Assembly (NCBI GenBank): GCA_963720515.1
Contig: OY970397.1
Coordinates: 1,178,001 to 1,242,000 of the forward strand
Length of the DNA stretch: 64,000 bases
Source: G963720515 sp963720515
GTDB taxonomy: Bacteria; Actinomycetota; Thermoleophilia; Gaiellales; Gaiellaceae
Reading direction: 5' to 3'
The notes under the pieces were generated by a model. That model worked only from the letters and a program-made list of their open reading frames with translations. It searched no databases and was not told where the DNA came from. Position 1 is the first letter of the stretch. Every line of letters begins with the position of its first letter. Shown here piece after piece: positions 25,296 through 34,202 of this stretch. The position numbers and the translations under genes are program-made.

Positions 25296-25969
25296 GCGCG
25301 CTGAACGCCGAGCGTCACCGTGCCGGCGTAGGTCTCGCCGGGCGTGACGGCGACGATCGTCGTGCCGCCGCTCTCGCCGTAGATCTGGTCGGCCTCGTTC
25401 GTCGTGTCGGGCGTGCCACGGTCGGCGTACGGCTCCGACTCGTAGGCCTTGGCGGTCACGGCGTCGTCGAAGAAGAGCTGGCCCGTGTGCGTCTCGTCGG
25501 TGCCGACGTGAACCTTCACGTGGATGTGCACCGCGCGGCCCGTGTACCAGCCCGGATAGATCGTGCGGAACTCGGCCCCGCCGCTCGCATCCGTCACCTG
25601 CGTACCACGCAGGAACGTGTCGCCGGTCTCCGAGCCGACGCCCGAGTACGCGCCGCCCGCGTCGCAGTGCCAGACGTCCACGGCCGCGTCCTTGACCGGC
25701 TCGCAGCTCTCGGCGTCCACCACGCGCACCGTCAGGTCGAACGGCAGCCCGGGCCGGTCTTCGGAGATGTCGCTTCGCACCTCGTTCAGGTCGAGGTAGT
25801 ACGGGCCCTCGGTGAGCTCGGGCATGAGCACGCAGTCCGCGCCGCTCGTCGCGGGCGACGCCGCAGTTGACGCGGGTGCCGAGTCGTCGGAGCAGCCGGG
25901 CACAAGCACGGCGATGCCGATCCCGCCCGCCAGGGCGAGCGCCTCGCGCCGGTTCAGCCTGGGCTCCAT
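25292..25969 (-). CDS. Intradiol dioxygenase-like secreted lipoprotein
   Basis: A 225-residue protein with a twin-arginine-like start (LNRREALALAGGIGIAVLVPGC) ending in a lipobox, so it is probably exported by Tat and lipidated. The body is an intradiol ring-cleavage dioxygenase fold. Tyr in GPYYLD, Tyr in YPGWYTGRAVHIHVKV and the two His of HIH correspond to the Tyr2-His2 iron ligands. Cytoplasmic relatives cleave catechols; roles of exported ones are poorly known. It overlaps the tail of the convergent MFS gene by four bases. Confidence 0.82.
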   Translation of the reverse strand: MEPRLNRREALALAGGIGIAVLVPGCSDDSAPASTAASPATSGADCVLMPELTEGPYYLDLNEVRSDISEDRPGLPFDLTVRVVDAESCEPVKDAAVDVWHCDAGGAYSGVGSETGDTFLRGTQVTDASGGAEFRTIYPGWYTGRAVHIHVKVHVGTDETHTGQLFFDDAVTAKAYESEPYADRGTPDTTNEADQIYGESGGTTIVAVTPGETYAGTVTLGVQRA

Positions 25970-26025
25970 GCCTCCAGTCTTGCGCGCCCACCTAAGTCCT
26001 GCGTAAGAAGTACGATTCCCGCAAG

Positions 26026-26223
26026 GTGAGCGTCGAGTTCGCCACTCCGGATTCGCTCCCGTACGTCTGTGCCGAGTACGTCTGCCCCGCCTGCGGCCAC
26101 TACCTCATGCAGCACGGCGGCCATGCGGGCGAGCCTCCGCCGGGCTGGGTCAAGGTCAGCACCGGCGAGAAGCCCGACTGGGCCTGCCCCCATTGCGCCG
26201 AGCACGCCCTCAAGACCGCGTGA
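26026..26223 (+). CDS. Small zinc-ribbon protein
   Basis: A 65-residue protein with two CxxC pairs (VCPACGH and ACPHCAEH) and several His, giving a compact zinc ribbon. GTG 26026 is nine bases after TACGAT, slightly longer than the leaderless spacing elsewhere. No enzyme motif is seen; nucleic-acid or protein binding is possible. It overlaps the convergent YdeI-family gene by 14 bases. Confidence 0.65.
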   Translation: MSVEFATPDSLPYVCAEYVCPACGHYLMQHGGHAGEPPPGWVKVSTGEKPDWACPHCAEHALKTA

Positions 26224-26785
26224 GCGGCGGCACCGTCCGGCCCGCGCGGGAGTCCTCGATCAGTTTCGCGAGGCGTCGGGCGCGCGTCTCCTCCTTCTTC
26301 GCGCTCACGACCCACCACGTCGCCATCCGCCGGTAGCTCGGCGACTGCTTCTTGAACCACGCCCAGGCCTTCGCGTCCGCGCGGAACTCGGCCTCCTGCC
26401 CCTTCGTGAAACGCGCCGCCTTCGGGTTCTCGTGCGAGTAGACCGCCGTGCGCTCGGGCGTGCGTGCCTCGAACGCCGCGAGCCCGGCGGGCTGCATGCG
26501 CCCCTCGCGGATGAGCGCCTTCGCCTTGGCGACGTTCACGGCGCTCCAGATCGAGCGCGGCCGCCGCGGCGTGAACCGGATCGAGTACGCCTCGTCGCCG
26601 AGGCTCCGCCGGACGCCGTCGATCCAGCCGAAGGAGAGCGCCTCGTCCACCGACTCCGACCAGGTCATGGACGGCTTGCCGGAGCTCGTCTTCCAGAAGC
26701 CGACGAGCAGCTCGTCGTGGTCGACGTGATGGCGCGCGAGCCAGGCGCGGAACTGGGACGGCTTGGTGAAGAACGTGGCGGCCAT
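26210..26785 (-). CDS. YdeI/OmpD-associated (OmdA) family protein
   Basis: A 191-residue soluble protein recognised by the family pattern HHVDHDELLVGFWKTSSGKPSMTWSESVDEALSFGWIDG, followed by SIRFTPRRPRSIWSAVNVAKAKALIREGRM and a basic C-terminus. Members are linked to bacteriocin or antimicrobial peptide tolerance in some species but the biochemical activity is unknown. ATG 26785 gives the usual family length; the frame is open further upstream without family similarity. Confidence 0.8.
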   Translation of the reverse strand: MAATFFTKPSQFRAWLARHHVDHDELLVGFWKTSSGKPSMTWSESVDEALSFGWIDGVRRSLGDEAYSIRFTPRRPRSIWSAVNVAKAKALIREGRMQPAGLAAFEARTPERTAVYSHENPKAARFTKGQEAEFRADAKAWAWFKKQSPSYRRMATWWVVSAKKEETRARRLAKLIEDSRAGRTVPPLTRS

Positions 26786-26819
26786 TGACTGGACGAACGC
26801 GGCGGGCGCAGTATTGCCC

Positions 26820-27478
26820 GTGAGCATGACCCGGGTCGGGGCGTGGAGCGGCATCGCGACCACGGCGTGCTTCCTCGCGGGGATCGGATGCATGGCGGCG
26901 AGCGGCGTGCAGGTGCTGATCCCGCCGACCGGGCAGGACGGCCGCGACTGGATCACCGACGTGGACCAGGCGAACGGCCTCTTCTTCGCCGGCGCCTGGC
27001 TCGTCATCCTCGGCGGGCTCTTCGGACTCGCCGCGCTGCTCGGCTTTTGCGAGGCGCTCCAGGGCGGATCGCCGCTCCTCGGGTTCGTCCCGGTCGCGGC
27101 GGCGGTCGGCTTCGGCCTCGTCACGATCTCGCACCTGATCCCCATCGCGCTCGGCTACGAGATGGTGCCCGACTTCGCCGCCGCGGACGCCTCGACGTTC
27201 GACACGTTCGCCGCGCTCGCGCTCGTCCTGAACTACACGGGCGACGCGCTCATCTGGGCCTTCGTCGTGCCGCTCTACGGCTACGTGGTGCTGAAGACGC
27301 GGACCTCCCGCGCTGGATCGGCTGGCTCGGGCTCTTCGTCGGCGTCTTCGCCGGGCTCAGCAACCTCCTGTCGCCCGCGTCGAGCGCGATCGAGGCGATC
27401 ACGTTCCTCGGGTTCGTCGGCTTCTTCGTCTGGATCGCGGCGATGGGCGTCGCGCTGCTGCGCCGGCCCGCCGCCTAG
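26820..27478 (+). CDS. DUF4386-like membrane protein (frameshifted)
   Basis: A membrane protein of about 219 residues with six hydrophobic segments. A frameshift near 27297 (one G missing in CGCGGACC) separates the first four helices from the last two; restoring it gives VVLKTRDLPRWIGWLGLFVGVFAG, a natural continuation. The topology and the RWIGWLGLF segment resemble uncharacterised DUF4386-type proteins, a weak assignment. GTG 26820 is preceded by CAGTAT five bases away. Its TAG lies in the shared CTAG at 27475-27478. Confidence 0.65.
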
Positions 27479-28468
27479 TCGATCGTCCAAGTGTCGCCGC
27501 CGTGGAGCAGGGCGTTCAGGTCGCCCTCCCCGTGGTCGGCGATCGCGGTCTCGATCTGGTTTGCCATGAGCTCGTCGTAGACCGGGCGCTCGACGTCGCG
27601 GAGGACACCGAGCGGGAACGGGCCGGGCCTCGGGTAGCCGAGGCGGCCGAGCGCGAACGCGACCGTCGGCTCCTCGGCGTGCGGGTCGTGGACGAGGAGC
27701 GCGTCCTCGCCGACGTCGGCGACCTCGACGATCTCGACCGCGCCCGCAGGCGTCATCCGCACGCCCTTGTCGCCGAACCGGATCGGCTCGCCGGGCTCGA
27801 GGAGGATGCGGTTCTCCTTCTCGTCGCGCACCTGGTCCCACGCGCCGTCGTTGTAGACGTTGCAGTTCTGGAGGATCTCGACAAAGGCTGCGCCCGGGTG
27901 GTTCGCGGCGGCGTGCAGCGTCTCCTGAAGATGCTTCCTGTCGGTGTCGATCGAGCGCGCCACGAACGTGGCCTCCGCCCCGAGGGCGACCGACACCGGG
28001 TTCAACGGCCGGTCGATCGAGCCCATGGGCGTGGGACCGGTCACCTGGCCGAGCGGGCTCGTCGGCGAGTACTGCCCCTTCGTGAGCCCGTAGACCTGGT
28101 TGTTGAAGAGGAGGATCTTCACGTTCACGTTGCGGCGCAGCGCGTGCATGAGGTGGTTGCCGCCGATCGAGAGCGCGTCGCCGTCGCCCGAGACGACCCA
28201 GACGGACAGGTCCGGCCGGGAGACCGCGAGCCCGGTCGCGATCGGCGCGGCGCGCCCGTGGATCGAGTGCATCCCGTAGGCGTTCAGGTAGTACGGGAAC
28301 GCGCGCGGCGCAGCCGATCCCGGAGATGCAGACGAGCTGCTCGCGCGGGAGGCCGAGCTCCGGCAGGAAGCCCTGGAACGCCGCGAGGATGGCGTAGTCG
28401 CCGCAGCCCGGGCACCAGCGGACCTCCTGGTCCGACTTGAAGTCCTTGAGGGTCAGCTTCTCGGTCAC
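27475..28468 (-). CDS. korB: 2-oxoacid:ferredoxin oxidoreductase beta subunit (frameshifted)
   Basis: About 330 residues: the thiamine-diphosphate-binding subunit of a 2-oxoglutarate- or pyruvate:ferredoxin oxidoreductase. It shows WCPGCGDY near the N-terminus, then after a one-base frameshift near 28305 (within GCGCGCG) YGMHSIHGRA, the ThDP motif SGDGDALSIGGNHLMHALRRNVN...LFNNQVYGLTKGQYSPT. The enzyme interconverts 2-oxoacid plus CoA and acyl-CoA plus CO2 with ferredoxin. GTG 28468 overlaps the alpha-subunit stop (GTGA). Its TAG is in the CTAG shared with the convergent gene. Confidence 0.85.
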
Positions 28469-30300
28469 AGCAGCGGCTCCATGGCCTCCGCGAGCTCGGT
28501 GGCCGTGAACGGGACGCCGCGCACCCGGTGGTAGCCGACCGCGTCTACGAGGAACTCGGCGCGGACGAGCTTGAGCAGCTGCCCGAGGTTCATCTCCGGC
28601 ACGAGCACGCGGTCGTAGCTTCGGAGCACGTCGCCGAGGTTCTGCGGGAACGGGTTCAGATACTCGAGGTGCGCCTGCGCGACCGTGCCGCCGCCCTTGC
28701 GGATGCGGCGCACGGCGGAGGCGATCGGCCCGTACGTGCCGCCCCAGCCGAGGACGAGGAGCCGCGCGCCCTCCTGGTGGTCGACGGTCAGGTTCGGGAT
28801 GTCCTCGGCGATCCCGGCCACCTTCTGCGCGCGGATGCGGACCATGAGATCGTGGTTGTCGGGGTCGTAGGAGACATTGCCGGTGCGCTCCTCCTTCTCG
28901 AGGCCGCCGATCCGGTGCTCGAGACCCGGCGTGCCCGGGAGCGCCCACTCGCGCGCGAGCGTCGCGTCGTCGCGGACGTACGGAAGGTGGCGCCCGTCGT
29001 CGTTCGGCTCGGTGGCGAACTCGACGGGGATCGGCGCGAGCTCGTCCGCGTTCGGGACGAGCCACGGCTCGGAGCCGTTCGCGAGGTAGGCGTCCGAGAG
29101 GAGGTAGACCGGCGTCCGGTACTTGAGCGCGATGCGGGCCGCCTCGAGCGCCGCGGCGAAGCAGCCGCCCGGCGTGGACGCGGCGATCACCGGCACCGGC
29201 GACTCCGCGTTCCGGCCGAAGAGCACCATGAGGAGATCGGCCTGCTCCGGCTTCGTCGGCATGCCGGTGGAGGGCCCCGCGCGCTGGATGTCGAGGATGA
29301 CCATCGGGAGCTCGAGCGTGACCGCGAGCCCGATCGTCTCGGCCTTGAGGACGACGCCGGGGCCGCTCGACGTGCAGACGCCGAGCGCGCCGCCGAAGCT
29401 CGCACCGAGCGCCGCACCGGCCGCGGCGATCTCGTCCTCGGCCTGGAACGTGCGGACGGCGAAGTTCTTGTAGCGGGCGAGCTCCTCGAGGATCCCGGAC
29501 GCGGGCGTGATCGGGTACGCGCCGAGGAAGAGCGGGAGCCCGCTCTGGCGGCTCGCCGCGACGAGGCCCATCGCGAGCGCCTGGTTGCCGGTGACCGACC
29601 GGTACGTGCCGGGCGGGAGCGGCGCGGGGCGCACCTCGTACTGCACCGCGAACTCCTCGGTCGTCTCGCCGAAGGCGTAGCCGGCGCGGAAGGCCTTCAC
29701 GTTCGCGGCGGCGATCGCCGGCTTCGATGCGAACTTCTTCTCCAGGAACGAGATGGTGCGCTCGGTCGGCCGGCTGTAGAGCCAGGACATGAGCCCGAGC
29801 GCGAACATGTTCTTCGAGCGCGCAGCCTCGCGGCTCGTGACGTCGAACTCCTCGAGCGCCCGCTGGGTCATGGACGTGAGCGGCACCGGCTGAAGCCGGT
29901 ACTCGGAGAGCGAGCCGTCCTCGAGCGGGTTCGACTCGTAGCCGGCCTTCTGCAGGTTGCGGTCCGAGAACGCGTCGGTGTCCGCGATGATCGTCGCCCC
30001 GCTCGGCAGGCTCTTCACGTTCGTCTTGAGCGCCGCCGGGTTCATCGCGACCAGCACGTCAGGCGCATCACCAGGCGTCAGGATGTCGTGATCCGAGAAG
30101 TGGATCTGGAAGCCGGACACGCCGGGGAGCGATCCGGCCGGCGCGCGGATCTCGGCCGGGAAGTCCGGCAGCGTGGAAAGGTCGTTCCCGACGAGCGCCG
30201 TCTCGGAGGCAAATCGCCCGCCCGTGAGCTGCATCCCGTCCCCCGAGTCGCCCGCGAAGCGGATGACGACGCGCTCGAGCTGCTCGACCGGCTTGGCCAT
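28465..30300 (-). CDS. korA: 2-oxoacid:ferredoxin oxidoreductase alpha (gamma-alpha fused) subunit
   Basis: A 611-residue subunit. The N-terminal ~190 residues are the gamma domain (VIRFAGDSGDGMQLTGGRFASE), followed by the pyrimidine-binding alpha domain (GNQALAMGLVAASRQSGLPLFLGAYPITPASGILEELA, FQAEDEIAAAGAALGASFGGA, TSSGPG) and a transketolase-C-like end. Fusion of gamma and alpha is usual for actinobacterial KorA. ATG 30300 begins MAKPVEQLERVVIRF; a TATACC box lies about ten bases upstream. It forms an operon with korB. Confidence 0.92.
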   Translation of the reverse strand: MAKPVEQLERVVIRFAGDSGDGMQLTGGRFASETALVGNDLSTLPDFPAEIRAPAGSLPGVSGFQIHFSDHDILTPGDAPDVLVAMNPAALKTNVKSLPSGATIIADTDAFSDRNLQKAGYESNPLEDGSLSEYRLQPVPLTSMTQRALEEFDVTSREAARSKNMFALGLMSWLYSRPTERTISFLEKKFASKPAIAAANVKAFRAGYAFGETTEEFAVQYEVRPAPLPPGTYRSVTGNQALAMGLVAASRQSGLPLFLGAYPITPASGILEELARYKNFAVRTFQAEDEIAAAGAALGASFGGALGVCTSSGPGVVLKAETIGLAVTLELPMVILDIQRAGPSTGMPTKPEQADLLMVLFGRNAESPVPVIAASTPGGCFAAALEAARIALKYRTPVYLLSDAYLANGSEPWLVPNADELAPIPVEFATEPNDDGRHLPYVRDDATLAREWALPGTPGLEHRIGGLEKEERTGNVSYDPDNHDLMVRIRAQKVAGIAEDIPNLTVDHQEGARLLVLGWGGTYGPIASAVRRIRKGGGTVAQAHLEYLNPFPQNLGDVLRSYDRVLVPEMNLGQLLKLVRAEFLVDAVGYHRVRGVPFTATELAEAMEPLL

Positions 30301-30410
30301 GCCTGTCGAGGTATAGCGCAGTCGCCCTACGAAGGGCACGGTAACCAACCGAATCCGATTTGCGGCGACCGGCGTACTCTCGTGGCGAGAGGGAAGAAAG
30401 GAGGGCTTCA

Positions 30411-31490
30411 ATGCCCCCGATTTCTCGTCGCCCGCTCGTTCTCGCCGCCGCCCTTTTGGCCGCGGTGGCCGTCACGGCCGTCTCGGCCGGAGCCGCGAAC
30501 GAGGGGCGCTACACCGTCCATCCGCTGTTCTCCGACGTCCCCGGAGCCGCAGCGGGACTCGACCCGAACCTGGTCAACGGCTGGGGTCTCGCCGCCGGGC
30601 CGACGTCGCCGTGGTGGGTCGCCGACAACGGCACCGACAAGGCGACGGTCTACACGGCCGCTGGCGCGAACGCCGGGCTCGTCGTCGCGGTCGGAGGAGG
30701 CCCGACCGGTGAGGTGTTCAACGGGACGACCGGCTTCTTCGTCACGAACGGGATCGTCTCCGGCAAGGCCTCGTTCATCTTCGCGAGCGAGGACGGCACG
30801 ATCCGCGGCTGGAGCCCGACCGTTCCGGCCGGGTCGCGCGTCGCGCAGGTCGCGGTCGACGGCTCGGCCTGGGGGGCGATCTACAAGGGCCTCGCGATCG
30901 CCACGACGGCGGCCGGCCCGCGGCTCTATGCGGCCGACTTCCACAACGGCAACGTGGACGTGTTCGACGGGAACTGGACGAAGCTGACGACGCCCGGCGC
31001 GTTCCAGGATCCTGGGCTCAAGCCGGGCTACGCGCCGTTCGGGATCCAGACGATCGGCTCGCGCGTCTTCGTCTCCTACGCGAAGCAGGACGCGGACGCC
31101 GAGGACGAGATCGCCGGGCAGGGGCTCGGCTACGTGGACGTGTACTCGCTCGACGGCGTGCTCCTGCACCGGGTCGCGCAGCACGGCGCGCTGAACGCTC
31201 CGTGGGGTCTCGCGCTCGCGCCGGCGAACTTCGGCCGGTTCAGCGGCGACCTGCTCGTCGGCAACTTCGGCGACGGCCGGATCCACGGCTACGCCGAGCA
31301 GGCGGACGGGTCGTTCGAGAACGAGGGCCCGCTGAAGAGCGAGACCGGCAAGCCGCTCTCGATCGACGGACTGTGGGCGCTCGAGTTCGGTCTCGGCGGG
31401 GCCGCGAACGGCCCGAAGGAGACGCTCTTCTTCACGGCCGGCCCGGACGACGAGTCGCACGGCTTGTTCGGCTCGATCACGGCGGGGTAA
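30411..31490 (+). CDS. TIGR03118-family secreted beta-propeller-like protein
   Basis: A 359-residue exported protein: signal peptide about 1-30, then family segments DPNLVNGWGLAAGPTSPWWVADNGT, YAADFHNGNVDVFDG, FVSYAKQD and GYVDVYSLDG...LNAPWGLALAPANFG. This matches the TIGR03118 family of predicted extracellular beta-propeller proteins of unknown function. AAAGGAGG lies nine bases before the ATG. A strong terminator follows. Confidence 0.82.
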   Translation: MPPISRRPLVLAAALLAAVAVTAVSAGAANEGRYTVHPLFSDVPGAAAGLDPNLVNGWGLAAGPTSPWWVADNGTDKATVYTAAGANAGLVVAVGGGPTGEVFNGTTGFFVTNGIVSGKASFIFASEDGTIRGWSPTVPAGSRVAQVAVDGSAWGAIYKGLAIATTAAGPRLYAADFHNGNVDVFDGNWTKLTTPGAFQDPGLKPGYAPFGIQTIGSRVFVSYAKQDADAEDEIAGQGLGYVDVYSLDGVLLHRVAQHGALNAPWGLALAPANFGRFSGDLLVGNFGDGRIHGYAEQADGSFENEGPLKSETGKPLSIDGLWALEFGLGGAANGPKETLFFTAGPDDESHGLFGSITAG

Positions 31491-31496
31491 CGGCGA

Positions 31497-31527
31497 GGGC
31501 CGGCGGCGCACCCTGCGCCGCCGGCCC
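31497..31527. terminator. Bidirectional terminator
   Basis: A perfect 13-bp stem (GGGCCGGCGGCGC / GCGCCGCCGGCCC) with a five-base loop lies between convergent genes ending at 31490 and 31529. Confidence 0.85.
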
Positions 31528-31528
31528 T

Positions 31529-32731
31529 TCAGCTCTGGGTCGCGAGCCGCTCCATCGGCGTCGGCTCGCCGCGGCGGCGCCGGCGGTACGCGGCCGTGTA
31601 CTCGGCCGCGATCACCGCGACGAGCACCCCGAGCACGAGCGCGGCGAGGACGATGGCGTCGACCGAGGTGCCGATCGCGCCGAGCGCGACGCACGCGATC
31701 GCGCCGCCGAGCCGCTTCCAGCTCAGGCTCCCGGCCATGCGGAGCCGGAAGAGCGTGTGGCCGAGCAGGTAGATCGCCGCGCCGCCGACCACCGCCGCGA
31801 CCTCGGGCCCCGCGAGCGACTCGGTGGGATGCGCGATGACGATCTCGTCGCCGACGGCCGCGAGCACGATCCCGGCCACCATCACCACGTGGAGGTACGT
31901 GTAGCCGTCGCGGGCGAGGCGCGTCCGGTCCTGGGCGAGCGCGAGGCGGCGCTCCGCGATCGCCGCGACGTACGTGAAGTACAGCCACCACATGGCCGCG
32001 GTCCCGAGGAACGCGATCGCGAAGGCGGTGACGCGCGCCGCGTCGAGGTCGAGCTGCGAGGTCGTCGCCCCCGTGACGACGATCGACTCGCCGAGCGCGA
32101 TGATCATGAAGAGCGAGAAGCGCTCGGCGAAGTGCGAGGTCTCGACGTCCCACGTCGTTCCGCTCAGATGCGAGCGGCCGGGCACCCAGTAGAGGAAGAG
32201 GGGCGCCGAGTAGTCGATCGCGAGCGCGACCAGCCAGAGGCCGACGCGGGCACCGTCGTCCGCAAAGCTGCCCGCGATCCAGAAGACGCCCGAGGCGACA
32301 AACCAGATGAGGATGTGCGCCGCGCGCTCGCGCTCGATCGACCCGGGTGGCGCGATGAAGGTGAGGAACAGGTGCCGCCCGACCTGGATGGCCACGTACG
32401 AGCCGGCGAAGAGGACCGCACGGTCGCCGAACGCGTCCGGGATCGCGACGGCCATGAAGAGGCTCGCGAGCATGATCCCGATGAGGAGCCCGCGCACGAC
32501 GACCGAGTCCGGGTCGAGCTCGTTCGTGACCCACGTCGTGTAGTTCCAGGCCCACCAGACGACGAGCAGGACGAGCGCCGCCTCGCCCGCTCCCTCCCAG
32601 GTCAGGTGATCGAGGAGCAGGTGCGAGATCTGCGTGATCGCGAAGACGAAGACGAGGTCGTAGAAGAGCTCGAGCGTCGTCGCGCGCTGCGCCTCGCCCT
32701 CGCCGCGCCGCCGCTGGAACCTGCCGGTCAC
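31529..32731 (-). CDS. LtrA-family membrane protein
   Basis: A 400-residue membrane protein with about ten helices, matching the low temperature requirement A family: ATTLELFYDLVFVFAITQISHLL at the start, SHFAERFSLFMIIALGESIVVTG mid-protein and the final YTAAYRRRR. The family is named from a Listeria cold-growth mutant; its biochemical role is unknown. GTG 32731 follows GAGAAT (32744-32739) by seven bases. Confidence 0.88.
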   Translation of the reverse strand: MTGRFQRRRGEGEAQRATTLELFYDLVFVFAITQISHLLLDHLTWEGAGEAALVLLVVWWAWNYTTWVTNELDPDSVVVRGLLIGIMLASLFMAVAIPDAFGDRAVLFAGSYVAIQVGRHLFLTFIAPPGSIERERAAHILIWFVASGVFWIAGSFADDGARVGLWLVALAIDYSAPLFLYWVPGRSHLSGTTWDVETSHFAERFSLFMIIALGESIVVTGATTSQLDLDAARVTAFAIAFLGTAAMWWLYFTYVAAIAERRLALAQDRTRLARDGYTYLHVVMVAGIVLAAVGDEIVIAHPTESLAGPEVAAVVGGAAIYLLGHTLFRLRMAGSLSWKRLGGAIACVALGAIGTSVDAIVLAALVLGVLVAVIAAEYTAAYRRRRRGEPTPMERLATQS

Positions 32732-32775
32732 AGGCGCGATTCTCGCACCCGGCGCGGCGCGCGTAAGCTGGCGCC

Positions 32776-33642
32776 ATGGCGTTTGCCTACGAGGCGGTCC
32801 ACACGAACCGCGAGGGCCGCGAGCTCGTGCATCCCTACAACTCCGAGACCGAGCTCGACCCAGGCGACGTGCTGCGGCTCGACGGCCGCTTCTGGCTCGT
32901 CGACCGGGTGGAGGAGGCCCGCGTGGAGCTGCGCCCGGCGCGCTACCGGCTGCGGCTCCGGCATCCGGACGGCCGTGAGGAGACGGCCGCGTTCCGGCGC
33001 TACCGCCCCGACGCGCCGCAGCTAGGCCACACGTTCACTACCGTCGAGGAGGGCGCGCCCGCCGGCTGGGTCGTCGCCCACGAGGAGCTCGCCCGCGACG
33101 AGAGCGACGAGCCGTACCTCGACCTGGTCGCCGAGCGCGACTTCGACGACCCTGACCCGTCCACCGCGCACGAGCTCGAGCACGCGCTCGAGAGCCGCGA
33201 CGACGAAGGCTTCCCCGCCGAGGCGACCGAGGCGATCGCCAATGCGCTCGAGGCCGGGCTCTCGGTCGAGCTCGTCGCGCTCGACCCCGGCGAGGCCCCG
33301 GACTGGGAGGCGGCCGCGACGTACGTCGACGCCCTCGTCCTCGACGAGATCGAGGACGACCTGGTCGAGCTTTGCGGCGTGCGCCCAGGCTCCGATCCGC
33401 GCGAGACATGGCTCGACACCGTGAAGACCCGCCTGACCGACGATCTCGCGAGCTTCCGCGCGGACATCGAGGGCGACCATCTCCAGATCCTCGAGTGGAG
33501 CTTCCTCGACGGCCGAATCTTCGCCTCGGTCGGCACGGAGGACGACGAGGCGGACCCCGCCTCCGGGCACGGTTGGCTCTGCCGCCTCGTCGACGCGAGC
33601 GCGGTCGGCGCCGCCGGCTTCGAGCGCGTCCGCCGCATATAG
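32776..33642 (+). CDS. Acidic protein of unknown function
   Basis: A 288-residue acidic soluble protein without signal or membrane segments. The first ~75 residues look like a small beta barrel (ELDPGDVLRLDGRFWLVDRVEE...YRLRLRHPDGREE). The C-terminal half contains LVELCGVRPGSDPRETWLDTVKTRLTDDLASFRADIEGDH. No family recognised. ATG 32776 follows TAAGCT (32764-32769) by six bases. Confidence 0.65.
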   Translation: MAFAYEAVHTNREGRELVHPYNSETELDPGDVLRLDGRFWLVDRVEEARVELRPARYRLRLRHPDGREETAAFRRYRPDAPQLGHTFTTVEEGAPAGWVVAHEELARDESDEPYLDLVAERDFDDPDPSTAHELEHALESRDDEGFPAEATEAIANALEAGLSVELVALDPGEAPDWEAAATYVDALVLDEIEDDLVELCGVRPGSDPRETWLDTVKTRLTDDLASFRADIEGDHLQILEWSFLDGRIFASVGTEDDEADPASGHGWLCRLVDASAVGAAGFERVRRI

Positions 33643-33720
33643 CTCGCCGGATCGCCTGCAAGGATGACGCCTGCGGCCGGCCGCACGGCCACGCTCGCCG
33701 CAGCGACGTCAGGAGGAGTG

Positions 33721-34140
33721 ATGAGCACCAGGGACTACGAGGGCGGGACGTACGTGGAACTGCCGACCGGAAGCGGCTGGGTGATGTTCGCGAGCATCAT
33801 GCTGGCCATCGCGGGCATCTGGAACGTGATCCAGGGCATTCTCGCGATCGCCGAGGCCGACATCGTGAGCGGCGACCAGACCTTCGTCTTCAGCAACGTC
33901 AAGTTCTGGGGCTGGGTGATCATGATCGTCGGCGTGCTCCAGGTCGTCGCCGCGTTCGCGCTGTGGGGCGGAAGCAAGCTCGCGCAGTGGTACGGCATCG
34001 CAACGGCGGCGGTTGGGGCGATCGGGCAGCTGCTCTACGCGCCGGCCTATCCGCTCTGGGCGGTCTGCCTCTTCGCGATCGACATCCTCGTGATCTACGG
34101 CCTCGCGGTGTACGCGGGCCCACGACTCAAGAAGTTCTAG
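33721..34140 (+). CDS. DUF7144-like small membrane protein
   Basis: A 139-residue membrane protein with four helices and the pattern GSGWVMFASIMLAIAGIWNVIQGILAI...WGWVIMIVGVLQVVAAFALWGG, recurrent in actinobacterial proteins of unknown function. AGGAGG directly precedes a GTG-ATG pair at the start; ATG 33721 is used. Its TAG lies in the CTAG at 34137-34140. Confidence 0.75.
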   Translation: MSTRDYEGGTYVELPTGSGWVMFASIMLAIAGIWNVIQGILAIAEADIVSGDQTFVFSNVKFWGWVIMIVGVLQVVAAFALWGGSKLAQWYGIATAAVGAIGQLLYAPAYPLWAVCLFAIDILVIYGLAVYAGPRLKKF

Positions 34141-34202
34141 ATCGAGGTGACCACGGGCTCGGCGGTCGCGTCGCCGCCGGGCTCGCGGTTCCGTCCGCTC
34201 AT
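34137..34202 (-). CDS. Possible 21-residue peptide after the VgrG-like gene
   Basis: A short frame beginning MSGRNREPGGDATAEP starts in an ATGA overlap with the stop of the VgrG-like gene and ends on the minus-strand TAG of the CTAG shared with the convergent membrane protein gene. The placement matches other coupled and shared-stop genes here, but the peptide is too short to judge. It could instead be the true C-terminus of the upstream protein after a frameshift. Confidence 0.25.
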   Translation of the reverse strand: MSGRNREPGGDATAEPVVTSI